Source of the DNA: Cocos nucifera
Lineage: Eukaryota; Streptophyta; Magnoliopsida; Arecales; Arecaceae
Length of the DNA stretch: 64,000 bases
Direction: 5' to 3'
Assembly (NCBI GenBank): GCA_006176705.1
Contig: QRFJ01004327.1
Location: 1-64,000, forward strand
Each line of letters starts with the position of its first letter. Positions within the stretch are counted from its first letter, which is position 1. The notes below the pieces were generated by a model. It searched no databases, was not told the origin of the DNA, and was given only the letters and a program-made list of their open reading frames with translations. Below are positions 37,801 through 47,989 of the stretch, piece after piece. The position numbers were made by a program, and so were the translations under genes.

Positions 37801-38580
37801 ATTAAATAATTTACTTAGAAATTTTCATGATATCAATAGAAATAAAATTTAGACTAATTAATAATTTTCTTAAAAGTTTGATACCACTTAAAGATTAAAG
37901 AAAAATCAATTTTTAGATTCATTGCTTGAAAATAATAGAAAAAATATGAAAATATATTTTAAATTTAATTTGATACCAAGTGTAAAAGACATTCTTCAAG
38001 CTGGGGGACAAAATCAATTAAAGTTAAAATAAGAGGAATCGGGATCTGGATATTGGCTCTATGTTTTGATCTAACTATGGGATTTCAAATTCTTAAGGAT
38101 AAACTTAAAATGCAATGAAACTTAACACATCAAGTATTTTGAGTGGGAATGTCAAACTTAGTTTTACTTATATATTTAGCAATTCAAAAATATTTATATC
38201 TAATTAAGCATCTTTTAATTTAAGTTTATCGATTGCAAAATTGATATGGAAAAGCTATTATATCATATTGAATTTCAAGATAATTTTAATTCATATCATA
38301 ACATGATACTTAGAGAGGAGCATATTGAACTTTTAAAATCTAAATATTCATCTTATTTCAAACATCAAAGTCAATCACACTAAAATTATTTCAAGCAAAT
38401 AAGCACTAGAATCAACCAATCAAACAGGCATTGATGGTATGATGTAAGAAAAGTTTAGATTATACCAAGCATCATCATCCATCTCCTTTCATTTCCAAAA
38501 CATCCATCCATAAAAATTTGCTTCTTTCACTTCATTGGATGCTTGGAGTACCTGCAAAAATCACTTTCTAGTTTTTGAAC
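34812..38580 (-). repeat. AT-rich interior with degenerate ~300-400-bp repeats
   Basis: No coding frame. Words such as 'AGATAAAKCAATARAATAYAAGA' recur near 36587, 36951, 37258 and 37671. A block 'AGCTTTAAAA...CAAATAACAACTT' recurs near 36668, 37323 and 37743. This suggests an old tandem array of roughly 300-400-bp units from about 36450 to 37780. 34812-36450 shows no clear structure. Confidence 0.5.
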
Positions 38581-38589
38581 CCAAGCCAT

Positions 38590-39420
38590 CTTGGGTCCAT
38601 TAAGGTTAGAGCACATGATTCCTTTTGGAATCCAAATCTATTTAATTAAAGTGTGTCCAATTCTCTTAGTGTTATATTCTAAAATTTTATGGCCTACTTT
38701 ATTACATTTGAAATATATAATTGAATAATTTTTAGATGAAGTTTTGCTAAACATATTCTTCATAAATTTCTATTTTCTTAAAGGATTATACCCAATTCTA
38801 GCTTTATTAAAAATAGCCTTTTGATTGTTCAATATTGTTTGGAGCTTTTGAGATTCATAAGTGAACGTTTCTACCATGGACTTTAAATTTTCATTTTTTT
38901 TGTTAATTTTATATTTTCTTTCAAAAGAGATTTTTTTCTTTTAGCAAATTTTTTTCTTCAACTAAAGATTTTTCAGATTTTAAGCAATGCATCTTTTTCT
39001 TTAGTTAAAGCATTCTTTTCTTTCAAAATATCTTCTTTTTCAATCAATAGTTTACTCTTTTCATCAACTAAAAGAAGATTTGATTTTCTTAATTCTTTAT
39101 TTTTCAGTCCTATCATTTTATATTCATTCATAAGATCATTGAGGGCTTGCAACAACTCATCAAAAGTAAAATCGAAAGAATTTTCAAGGTTTACCTCATC
39201 ATCATTGGCCATGAGGCAAGGATCTATAATTCTTTTTTCCTCTTTCTCATTTCTCCTTTTTTTACATTGCTCCACCTTAATCAATGCTTTCTTTTTTCTT
39301 TTTCTCATCCTCATGAGCCATGAGGCATATGTTGGGGTGAGCTTTCTTATCCTCTTAGGAGCTTGGTTTTTCATTTTGATTTGCTTTTTCATAAGTCATT
39401 TCTAATTTCTTTCATATTTG
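38590..39420 (-). pseudogene. copia gag C-terminal remnant
   Basis: Minus strand 39392-38973 is open and reads a basic stretch, then LMANDDEVNLENSFDFTFDE and a coiled coil rich in Lys/Glu (KNELRKSNLLLVDEKSKLL-like), typical of long plant copia gags after the RNA-binding part. Farther down (about 38640-38530) a degraded linker with GPKMAWVQK-like sense is visible in a broken frame. The upstream gag half (39420-39750) is largely unreadable. No protease follows. Confidence 0.65.
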
Positions 39421-39754
39421 ATTCACTGAAACACATGAAAAAATTACATTAAACTCATTAATATCTAAGGAGCAATAAAGCATGTTCATGACCTTGGCAT
39501 TTAGTTGGGCCATCTCTTTATCATGCTTGATCAATGCATTGTGGGAGTGTGAGCCATCAACAATAATTTTTCATAAATTATAGTTATATACTTTTATGAA
39601 TATTTTCATACTAGCTTTTCAATAGGTAAAATTTGAGCCATTAAAAAGTGGAGATCTATCTATGGAATGGCCTTTATTAAAAAAAGATTTCATTTTGGAT
39701 TGCCAATATCTTTAGCTCTTGATCGTTAGGTCAACAACCAATAACAGAGCACTT

Positions 39755-39766
39755 GCTCTGATACCA
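39755..39766 (-). other. primer binding site (initiator-Met tRNA type)
   Basis: Minus strand reads TGGTATCAGAGC exactly, 2 bp after the LTR end. This is where the tRNA primer starts minus-strand cDNA synthesis. Confidence 0.85.
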
Positions 39767-39768
39767 CT

Positions 39769-40674
39769 TGTTGCCCAGGTATGGCCATCCAAGAGGGGGG
39801 ATGAATTAGATTTATAAAATTTTTAGCTAAATTATACTCTAAAATAAATATGTGCTTCTAATTAAGAGAAACTTAAATGCTTATGGTGAATGAGCAATGT
39901 GTAGCAGCTGAATTAAAAGCAACTAACTAATGCAAATATGTAAAGCAAATAAGAAAAGCAAAACCATAAAATAAATATATAAAAATTTTATAGTGGTTCG
40001 ATGCAATCTCGCACCTACATCTACTTTCCAAGCTATCCTCTTAAAAATTTTACTAAAATTCGATATTACAGTATGTTTGTTTTGACCCAAGATCATAAAC
40101 AAATTCAGTTGATTTTATCGGGCTTACCAACCACAATCCTATACCGATAGTTTTCTCGGATTCACTATCAAACCGATTAGTTTTAACCTAGGAGCACCAA
40201 CCACAACCTTTATACTATCCAATTTTTGGCTTGGACCAACCTACACCCCAAATTTCTTTCTTCCGAAGAAACTTGTAAAGAAACAAAAATATAAGTATAA
40301 AATTCAATACAAAAATAAAAAGAAAAAGAAATCTTTTTGAAGTTTAATAGAGAGGCTGAAAGATAACTCTTGAAGCTTTATATTCTCTCCTTTGAAGGTT
40401 GAGAGGAAGCTTGAATGAGTGAGGATGATCATACTTTGAAGCTCTCTGAATTTAATGCACAAGGTCCTCTTTTCTCTCTTTTTCCTTAGATATTCAATGA
40501 ACCTCACTACTTTAATGATTTCTACTTTCAATCCACTTGTTCTTCCTTTCTAATTATTTTTTTAGCTTGTTATACTCTTTATGATAGCTTGAGGATCAGT
40601 TCTAGCTGTTGGAAGTCTCGAAATAGTCATTGGAGTGGAGAAATGATCATTTGAAAAAGCTGTAGAAAACTACT
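39769..40674 (-). repeat. 5' LTR (truncated) of second copia type
   Basis: Ends with CA next to the primer site. Matches 33781-34270 over its outer part and stops abruptly at 40674, where TGTTGG of a Tat-type LTR begins. Confidence 0.8.
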
Positions 40675-40969
40675 TGTTGGCGCGAAATCTGACCATCGCC
40701 AGAGTCGTAGCTGAATTTGGAGAGGACGAGGTCACCATCGAGATCTGCAAAATAAGTCTCATCCGAAGTCTGGTATGGTGGCTCCAGCAAGACCCTCCGA
40801 CGATCAAGTCAGCTCTTTCGGCCAATAAAAATGGAATACGTCAAGAGATTCTAGCAGAGTTTTGAGGAAGAGAAGGAGAGCTTTTTTTTTATACTGATGT
40901 ATTTAAAAACATCCAAGAAAATAAAAGATAAATCTTTTTCTAGCCTTATACTTTGTATTGTCATTTGCA
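40675..40969 (-). repeat. 295-bp Tat-type LTR, minus orientation
   Basis: Plus strand runs TGTTGGCGCG...TTTGCA. It is the inverted counterpart of 61779-62070, which is followed by a primer site and gag start, fixing the orientation. Similarity between the two copies stops at the TG...CA bounds, which supports these as true ends. The inner part has the same layout as the ends of the larger Tat LTRs (for example 'GACGATCAAGTCAGCTCT'). Confidence 0.7.
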
Positions 40970-41898
40970 TGATTCAGAATGCTCTTGACGACCTAGGTCA
41001 TGACTCCCCTCTTCTAGTTGATGCCGATCCTTTGCCCCATGGGGTTTCGATTAAACCACTGATTAGGAGCTTAAAGAAGGAGATTCATCGCTTGAAGAAG
41101 AAGTTGAGAAAAATTGAGGATGATCTCCAAGAATCAAGGAAGAATACTTCGAAGGCGACTGTCGAAGTTACCCACCTTAGAAACCTGCACAAGAAGGGCT
41201 CTACTAGTTTTAGCATTCAAAAGGGAAACTTCGAAAAAGAAATGGCTGAACTGAGAAGAAGCACCAACAATAAATCTTGGGATTTAATGGCAAAGATTAG
41301 CTCTCTTGAGATCGATCTTACGATGGTGAAGAAAAAAATTCAACTGCTGGAGGAAACTTCGTCATGGTGTACCGATAGGGCCCAGTATGATTGGGACTGG
41401 TCCAAGAGGTTCTCCGAACTTTAAAAGTAGCTCCATAATGCCAAAACCTGGCATAATGAGTATAAGCTAACTTGATCAAAGGAAGTGACCAGGCTCGAGC
41501 ATGAGCTTCGAACAGCTAACAGGGAGGTGAGCCATCTCCAGCAACAACTGACTGATGGTTGGCGGGCTGTCTCTAGTGAAAAGTTGGAGGAGATTGCCTC
41601 CTTGAAGAAGACCATTGGTGAGCTTTCAGAGGCTGTTGGGATGGAGAAAGCCAAAGTTCAGTGGTTGAAGCTCCAACTGATTTGTGAGCATCAAGCCATC
41701 CAGGATGCGGAGGCCGAGTTCGAGGTCCTAAGGAGGTAGCGGTGGAAGCTTGAGGGCCAGTTCGGGCATATCAATAGAGTGTACATAGATAATTTGTATA
41801 AAAAGAAAGAACTTGAGGAGGAAATTGTTAGGTTGAAGTAGGCCTTGGTGATGGCCGGCGTTGACGACCTAAAGTCTGAGGAGTCCGGTCCGTCTTAA
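40969..41898 (+). pseudogene. 310-codon coiled-coil frame beside Tat LTR
   Basis: One frame runs from ATG 40969 (MIQNALDDLGHDSPLL) to TAA 41896 (DDLKSEESGPS). It has no frameshift but five internal stops, at 41422 (TAA), 41428 (TAG), 41473 (TGA), 41737 (TAG) and 41839 (TAG). Each could come from a C-to-T change of CAA, CAG or CGA. Most of the protein is predicted coiled coil: heptad-like Leu/Ile spacing in SLKKEIHRLKKKLRKIEDDL, in VTRLEHELRTANREVSHLQQ and again near the end. There is no membrane segment and no enzyme motif. It lies antisense to the neighbouring LTR and begins at its edge, so it may be an extra antisense frame of the kind described in Tat elements. It could also be an upstream ORF of a plus-strand Tat copy. 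Function unknown. Confidence 0.55.
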
Positions 41899-42031
41899 GG
41901 CTTCACCTTCTTTTATATATTAATTTTATAATTGATCTTGCCGATCCCTACCGCATTGGCTTTCTTGTAATATATAATCGGTTTGGCCAACCTACATCCT
42001 ACTTGTAATAAATTTAAACTTGTAATAAAAT
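41899..42031 (+). terminator. AT-rich 3' region with polyadenylation-like signals
   Basis: Downstream of the coiled-coil frame, TTGTAATATATAATCGG is followed by AATAAA at 42007-42012 and AATAAAA at 42024-42030, resembling a plant 3' untranslated region. The complete Tat element was inserted right at the second signal (target AAAAT, 42027-42031). Confidence 0.4.
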
Positions 42032-42915
42032 TATTGGTGCAGAAACTGGTCATCGTCAGATCTAGTTGGAGCGGAGGTGGATGAGATCGCCGTCGGAAAC
42101 CTATAAAACAAAGTTTCATTCAAAGTCGATGGGGGGTGGCTCTGGTAGGACCCTCTGACGATCAAGTCAGCTCTGGCCAGCAGGAATGGAGTGCTCGAAA
42201 ATGAGTTCCGCAGAGCTTAGAGGAGAGGAGAGCTTAGAGAAGGAGAGGAGGGCCTAGAGCTTAGGGTTAGCATATCTGGAGGGTCCCTTTTATAGGCGGA
42301 GCTTGATGGTGGCAGCTGTAGCTGCATGCTGATGGGCCGCTCGAGGTCCGACGGAGTCAGTCCCAGGGGAAGGCGCCATCTGCAGTGCCGCCTGGTAGAG
42401 GATTGCTATCGCCTGCGGTAGACTGATGATGATGGCTGCAGCTGTCTTGATATCGAGCTGCTTGGAGTTGAATGAAGGGTTGAAGGACTTTGACGTGTAC
42501 CCATTTTGGAGGAGTTCGAACTCCTGAAGAGGAAGCTCGAAAGGAGTTTGGCTCCCATAGGCATCTGGCTGGAGGTGTGCGGCTAAGGCTCGATCGCTGG
42601 AGAGTTTGATAGGAGTCCGGCTCTTGGAGAAGTTCAATCAAGAGGATGTCTAGGAGGAGTCCGACCAGAGTTTGGCTGCTAAGGAGTCTGGCCGAGGGAC
42701 GACCACTGAGGAGTTCGGCCGAGGGACGATCGCTAAGGAGTGCGATTGAGGGACGACTGCTGAGGAGTTTGGCTGGATGAGCTCAGCCTCTTAAAAGTCC
42801 GACCAGCTGAAGAAGTTTGGTTAAGGTTCATCTGCTAAAACCCTTCCATGACTATCGGTTGCACCATCCTGAGCATCGAACTGAACTTTGGCGGGAGCAG
42901 GGTTCATCCCCAATG
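42032..42915 (-). repeat. 3' LTR of complete Tat element
   Basis: Aligns with the 5' LTR. Terminal TG/CA are mutated (plus strand TATTGG at the inner end, CAATG at the other). A purine-rich AATTGGAGGGACTA on the minus strand (about 42932-42919) is the likely polypurine tract. The 5' LTR is 82 bp longer, partly through local duplications near 50050-50150. Confidence 0.85.
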
Positions 42916-43039
42916 GTAGTCCCTCCAATTTTGAGTTCAAAATTTGAAGGAAGGGAGTACCGAAACAAACGACCACCGAAGTTCTTTTTTGGGCTCAACA
43001 TTTGTTTGAAGTGGAAACTTGGGAAGATCTCTTCTTCAG

Positions 43040-44010
43040 CCGAGGTTGAAGTTGATCCCGTCTCTGGTGGCCGAGATCGGAGGTTGAGCTCCTCGGGGGC
43101 GATATTATCTCCCGCAGTCGAGGTTGCCTTGGGGGAGATCTTATCTCTTATGACCAAGTTTGCCCCGGAAGAAATCTTATCTCCTACAGCCAAGGTTAAT
43201 GCAGGTGCTCGGGGGAGATCTTATCTCCTGCAGCCGAGGTTGCCTCGGCAGAGATCTTATCTCCTGCGATCGAGGTTAATTCGAACGCTCAGGGGAGATC
43301 TTATCTCCTACAGCCAAGGTTGCTTCGGGGGAGATCTTATCTCTTACAGCCGAGGTTGATGCGGACGCTTGAGGGAGATTTTATCTCCTACAGTCGAGGT
43401 TGCCTCAGGGGAGATCTTATCTCCTGCAGTCGAGGTAGATGCGTGCGCTCAAGGGAGATCTTATCTCCTGCAGTCAAGGTTGCCTCGGGAGAGATCTTAT
43501 CTCCTATGACCGAGTTTGTCCCGAGGGAGATCTTATCTCCTACGGTCAAGGTTCATGCGGTGCTCGGGGGAGATCTTATCTCCTACAGTCGAGGTTGCCT
43601 CTAGAGAGATCTTATCTCCTACAGCCGAGGTTGCCTCGGAGGAGATCTTATCTCCTATGGCCGAGGTTGATATGGGAGCTCGGGGGAGATCTTATCTCTT
43701 GTAGCCGAGGTTGGCTCGGGAGAGATCTTATCTCCTACGGTTGAGGTTGATGCAGGTGCTCAGGAGAGATCTTATCTCCTGTAGCCGAGGTTGCCTTGGG
43801 AGAGATCTTATCTCCTACGGTCGAGTTTGCCTTGGAGAAGATCTTATCTCCTGCGGTCGAGGTTGCCTCAGGAGAGATCTTATCTCCTGCAGTCGAGATT
43901 GCTTCGAAGAAGATCTTATCTCCTACGGTTGAGGTTAATGTGAATGCTCGGGGGAGATCTTATCTCCTACAGCCGAGGTTGCCTCGAGGGAGATCTTATC
44001 TCCTGCTCAT
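43040..44010. repeat. 24-copy ~36-bp hairpin minisatellite in Tat element
   Basis: Twenty-four copies of a unit containing GGAGATCTTATCTCC, usually followed by TGCAGTCGAGGTTGCCTCGG-like sequence. The average spacing is about 38 bp, and many units are exactly 36 bp. Each unit carries GGAGAT and ATCTCC arms around CTT and can fold as a small hairpin. Unit length divisible by three keeps long frames open on the plus strand (for example 42817-43359), giving 12-residue repeats such as SYLLQPRLPRER. It sits between integrase and the 3' LTR, where Tat elements often hold extra, frequently antisense, frames. Confidence 0.85.
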
Positions 44011-44134
44011 GTTAGAACGAGGTTCTCCTTCAGTTCCTAACATGGCAACTATCAACTGCTTCATCCCTGACACCACATAGTTTTTGCATCAGGAAATAAT
44101 AATACTGAAATGAAGCAGCTTTGCTGAAGGAAGA

Positions 44135-45340
44135 TTACTGATAATACATTCTTAGATTTTCTGAGTTCCAAGGTCGTGGAAGCGTCATCCCTCCGAGCTC
44201 CTTCAGACGATAAGTACTGGGCCGGATGACCTCCACCACTTCATATGAGCCTTTCCAATTAGGGATGAGCTTTTCTTGACTTTGAGGCTGAGAGACAGCG
44301 GCTCGTCGGAGCACTAAGTCCCCCACTCTAAATGTCTTATTTTTAACTCTAGAGTTGTAGTACCGAGCCACCTTCTGTCTGTAGGCTGCCATTCGGATGC
44401 GGGCTTCCTCCATTTTTTCTTCCAGCAGATCAAGGTCGACTCTAAGGTCCTGGAGGTTGTGCTACTCATTGAAGCCCACGACTCATGTAGATGAGAGCTT
44501 GAGCTCGATCGAGATAACTGCCTCCGTGCCGAAGGCCAAGGCGAAGAGTGTTTCTTTGGTCAGCACCCTCTGCATAGTTCAATATGCCCAAAGGACATGG
44601 TAGAGTTCGTCCACCCAGGCCCCCTTTACCCTATCAAGCCTCGCTTTGATATCCTGTAGCAGGGTCCGGTTGGTCACCTCAGCTTCCTCATTGGCCTATG
44701 GGTGAGCCACCAATGTGAAGTAGTGGGAGATGTTTAGTCCTTCGCAGAACTCGACGAACCTTGCCCTGATGAACTATCATCCATTATCGATTATAAGAGT
44801 TTGGAGCAGACCGAACCGACAGACTAGTGACTTTCAGATGAAGTCCTACACCTTGGCCTCGGTAATCTTCACTAGTGGTTCGGCTTCGACCCACTTAGTG
44901 AAATAGTCGATTGTGACTAGGAGGAACTTCCGCTGCCCGGACGCCACGGGAAGGGGTCGAGTATATCCATTTTTCACTGCACAAATGGCCAAGGTGCGCT
45001 TAGCGGAGCAAGCTTGAATGTAGGCTACCTTTGTATGCTGGCGTTCTTCTAACAGTGATCGCACTTCCTCACATATTTGATGGAATCATGAAACAAGGTC
45101 GGCCAGTAGTACCCTTACCGAAGTAGTCTTTGCGATAGAGACCTGGCTCCTATATGACCTCTGCAGAGTCCTTTGTGCACCTCCCACAGTGCGAGGTCGG
45201 CCTTTGAAGGTCGGAGATATCTAAGCAGTGGAAGGGAGTATGACCTCTTATACAACCTGCCTTCATGTAAAACGTAACTGGAGGCCTGATTTCTTAGCTT
45301 CCAAGCTTCTTTCGGATCATGAGGAAGGACCTCCTCCTTA
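44135..45340 (-). pseudogene. Tat integrase remnant
   Basis: Minus strand. The zinc-binding N-terminal part is at about 45190-45070 (CRGHIGARSLSQRLL, then a KCDHC pair), followed by the start of the catalytic core (APLSAPWPF, then MDILDPFP, about 45040-44950). The core is disrupted by many stops and frame changes. The C-terminal part 44413-44135 is open and reads EEARIRMAAYRQKVARYYN, then FRVGDLVLRR and TYRLKELGG. No chromodomain follows. Integrase joins the cDNA to host DNA in the nucleus. Confidence 0.85.
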
Positions 45341-45910
45341 AGGTAAGTGACCAACGGGTTGATCCAGCTTGGCTCAAATTCCATCTGTAGGATGACCTGA
45401 GGTTCCTCCGGGGTTGGGTACTTCAGAGTCTCAAAAAATACTCTTTTGGGCAGTTCGGCTGGGGCTGAAGTGGCCAACTTGGAGAGAAGATCGGTTCTTG
45501 CATTTTTTGTCCTTGGAATATGTTGAATGTTGAAACTATCGAAGGTCGGGATTAAATCCCTCACTTTCTCAAGGTATCTCACCAAGCTTTCCTCCCGCGC
45601 TTTGTAGTTGCCGCTAACTTGGCCGACTACCAACTGAAAATCATTGTAGACTTGAAGCCGATCTACCTTTAATTCCCTTGCTATCTTTAATCTAACGATC
45701 AGTGCTTCATATTCGGCCCCATTGTTGGTCATGGGAAACTTGAAGCGCAGTGCGTACTCGGCGATGACTCCCTCGGGGCTGACCAAGACCAGCCCCACAC
45801 TAGCTCCAATGGAGTTGGACGAACCATCCATGTGCAGAGCTCAGGAGCCTTCAGGAAGGTCGGCGCTTTCCTCAGGGAGGTTCAACTGTGATAGCATGGC
45901 TTTGTCCAAG
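45341..45910 (-). pseudogene. additional (archaeal-type) RNase H of Tat element
   Basis: Minus strand 45831-45115 is one long open frame. It begins MDGSSNSIGASVGLVLVSPE and continues NNGAEYEALI, the fold of an archaeal-type RNase H, which Tat elements carry in addition to the usual RNase H. The catalytic Asp of MDGSS and the Glu of AEYEA are kept. The later acidic residue is in YNDFQLV, where the family usually has a Ser-Asp. An upstream stop (about 45841) separates it from the rest of pol. The second half of this open frame (after ARTDLLSKLATSAP) is the linker to integrase. RNase H removes the RNA strand of the RNA:DNA hybrid. Confidence 0.82.
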
Positions 45911-47395
45911 CTCGATCTCGCTTTGGTGCCGATCCCGCTCGGTTCAAGCTCGACTTTGATTGGAATGGTGCATTCTAGCATAAAATCCACCAACATCTGG
46001 GCCTTGATCGATGGCTTGGGCCAATAGTTGATGTCGAACTCTATGAGCTCGATTGGCCATTTTGTGATTCTTTTGAAAGCGTCCGCTTGGTAAACGACTA
46101 CTTTTATTGGTTAGTCCATGAGGACCATTATGGTATGCTCCTGAAAATAAGATCGGAGCCTCCTGATAGCAATTAGAAGAGAGTAAGTTAGTTTTTTCAA
46201 CCTAGAGTACCTGATCTCCGCATCCCTCAGGATTCGGCTCACGTAGTAGATCGATCGCTGCATCTTCACTTCTTCCTTGACCAGGACTGCCGTCAAGGCC
46301 ACCGGGGAGATAGCTAGATACAGAAATAATTCTTCTTTGGGTTCAGGCTTTGCCAGTAGTGGGGGTGAGTCGAGGTAGTTTTTAAGTTCCTCAAATGTCT
46401 GTTGGCACTCCACCATCCAGCAGAAGTCCTTTGGTCGCTTGAGAACTTGGAAGAAGGGCACGCATCATTCGGCTGACCTTGAGATGAAGCAATTTAGGGA
46501 TGCCATCTTTTCGATCAGGTGCTAAACTTTCTTGATCGTCTTCAGAGCGGTCATCTCCCGAATGGCTTGGATTTTCTTGGGGTTTGCTTCGATTCTGCAT
46601 CTCGACACCATGAACCCCAAAAATTTTCTAGAGGTTACGCTGAAGGTGCACTTGATCGGGTTCAGCTTCATCTTGTGCTTCTTGAGTGTACCGAAGGTTT
46701 CTTTAAGGTCGGTGAGGTGGTCTGTTGAAGCTCGGCTTTTGACGAGCATATCATCCACGTACACCTCCATGTTGCGGTCGATCTGCTCCTTGAAGATCTT
46801 ATTGACCAAACATTGGTATGTTGCCCCTACATTTTTGAGTCCAAAAGGCATGACCCTATAACAATAAAGACCACGATCAGTAATGAAGGCGGTCTTCTCT
46901 TCGTCCTCGGGCACCATCCGTATCTAGTTATAACCAAAAAAGGCATACATGAAGGTGAGGAGCTCATGGCCCAAGGTCGCATCCACCAGTTGATCAATTC
47001 TGGGTAGAAGGTAGCTGTCTTTCAGGCAGGCCTTATTTAGTTTTTTGAAGTCAACGCACATCCTTCACTTGTTGTTCGCCTTTTTGATGAGGACCACGTT
47101 CGAGAGTTAGGTCAGATAATTCACCTCCTGGATGAGTCTGACTTTGAGGAGCTTGTCCACTTCTTCGATGATTATTTTTTGCCTCTTCGGGGCATGGTGG
47201 CACATCTTTTCTTTCATCAGCCGATGCCTTAGATCGACGGCCAGTCGATGTTCCATGACCTCGACGTCAATCCTCGGTATGTCCATTGGGATCCAGGCAA
47301 AGATGTCTACATTTCTCCTGAGGAAGGCGACGAGCTATTTTCGAACCTCACCCGTCAAGTTGGAGCTGATCTGCACCACGTGCTCCGAGTTTCCA
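45911..47395 (-). pseudogene. Tat reverse transcriptase and RNase H
   Basis: Minus strand. RT starts near 47395 (HAPKRQKIIIEEVDKLL), continues RMCVDFKKLNKACLKDSYLLP (about 47065) and MPFGLKNVGATYQ (about 46850). It has an intact catalytic YVDD at 46761-46750 and the FLGFMVS block near 46615. The connection and first RNase H follow (46461-46111: FLYLAISPVALTAVLV, then RSIYYVSRIL). Stops occur at about 47110, 46927, 46520 and 46110. It copies element RNA into DNA inside particles. Confidence 0.88.
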
Positions 47396-47399
47396 TCAT

Positions 47400-47912
47400 T
47401 TAAGGGCACAGAGATGAGGTCCTCCATAGGTTCACCCCACTCCTCAGTGAGGTTGTCGCGGACGTCCAGTCCATCAACAAGATAAGGATCGGATCATTTT
47501 CCCTCATGTAAGGCGATAGAGTAGCAGTGCCTTGCCAAAGCTTGGTCTCCCCTGACTCTCCGACCCCATGACTCGTCGGGAACTTCATCTTCAAATAATA
47601 GGTTGACACCACCATCCGAAGTGCATTTAGACTAGGTCGGCCTAGAATGGCGTTATAGACGGACGGAGTCCTCACGACTAGAAAATCGACCCATGCTTTG
47701 GCCAGTTTTGGGTGTTGCCCCACCGCCACAGCCAAAGTTATTATGCCTTTGGCTGGTATGGCGTTGCTAGCGAATCCTATCAGCGGAGAATTCATAGGCC
47801 CCAAGCGGTCATTAGGTAAGGATATTTTCGAGAAGGCATCATAAAATAATATGTCGGTCGAGCTTCCATTATCCACCAAAACATGGCGTATATCGTAGTC
47901 AGCAATGTTCAA
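47400..47912 (-). pseudogene. Tat aspartic protease
   Basis: Minus strand, open for 170 codons. The catalytic triplet is in HVLVDNGSSTDILFYDAF, DNG rather than DSG/DTG, a form I recall from this branch. The flap region and the hydrophobic AILGRPSLNAL that closes the retropepsin fold follow. It would process the polyprotein. The frame is separate from gag and RT only because of later mutations. Confidence 0.8.
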
Positions 47913-47989
47913 AGAAATTACAACCGCATCATTGTGCGGAAATTGGATTCCCTATCCCTCCACCTCAGTAAAGGCCATGGGTTCCACGA

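Larger units (their letters stand above)
33781..40674 (-). mobile_element. Ty1/copia-type element with gag remnant and no pol
   Basis: Minus strand. The 3' LTR (34811-33781, cut short) starts TGTTGACCCCATGATT after a purine-rich tract (AAAAAAGAAGA). The 5' LTR (40674-39769) is cut at its outer end by Tat sequence. The canonical initiator-Met primer site TGGTATCAGAGC lies at 39766-39755. The interior holds a gag remnant near the primer site. The remaining 3.8 kb is AT-rich with no protease, integrase or RT recognisable. It is either a non-autonomous derivative or a copy whose pol was lost or replaced. Confidence 0.78.

Noticed and set aside
42817..43359. 180-codon plus-strand frame as an independent gene
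   Set aside because: It spans the Tat LTR edge and the minisatellite. Openness follows from the 36-bp unit and it is noted only as repeat-derived coding potential.
43040..44010. CRISPR-like array
   Set aside because: Spacers between repeats are themselves repeated, the context is a plant retrotransposon and no cas genes exist.
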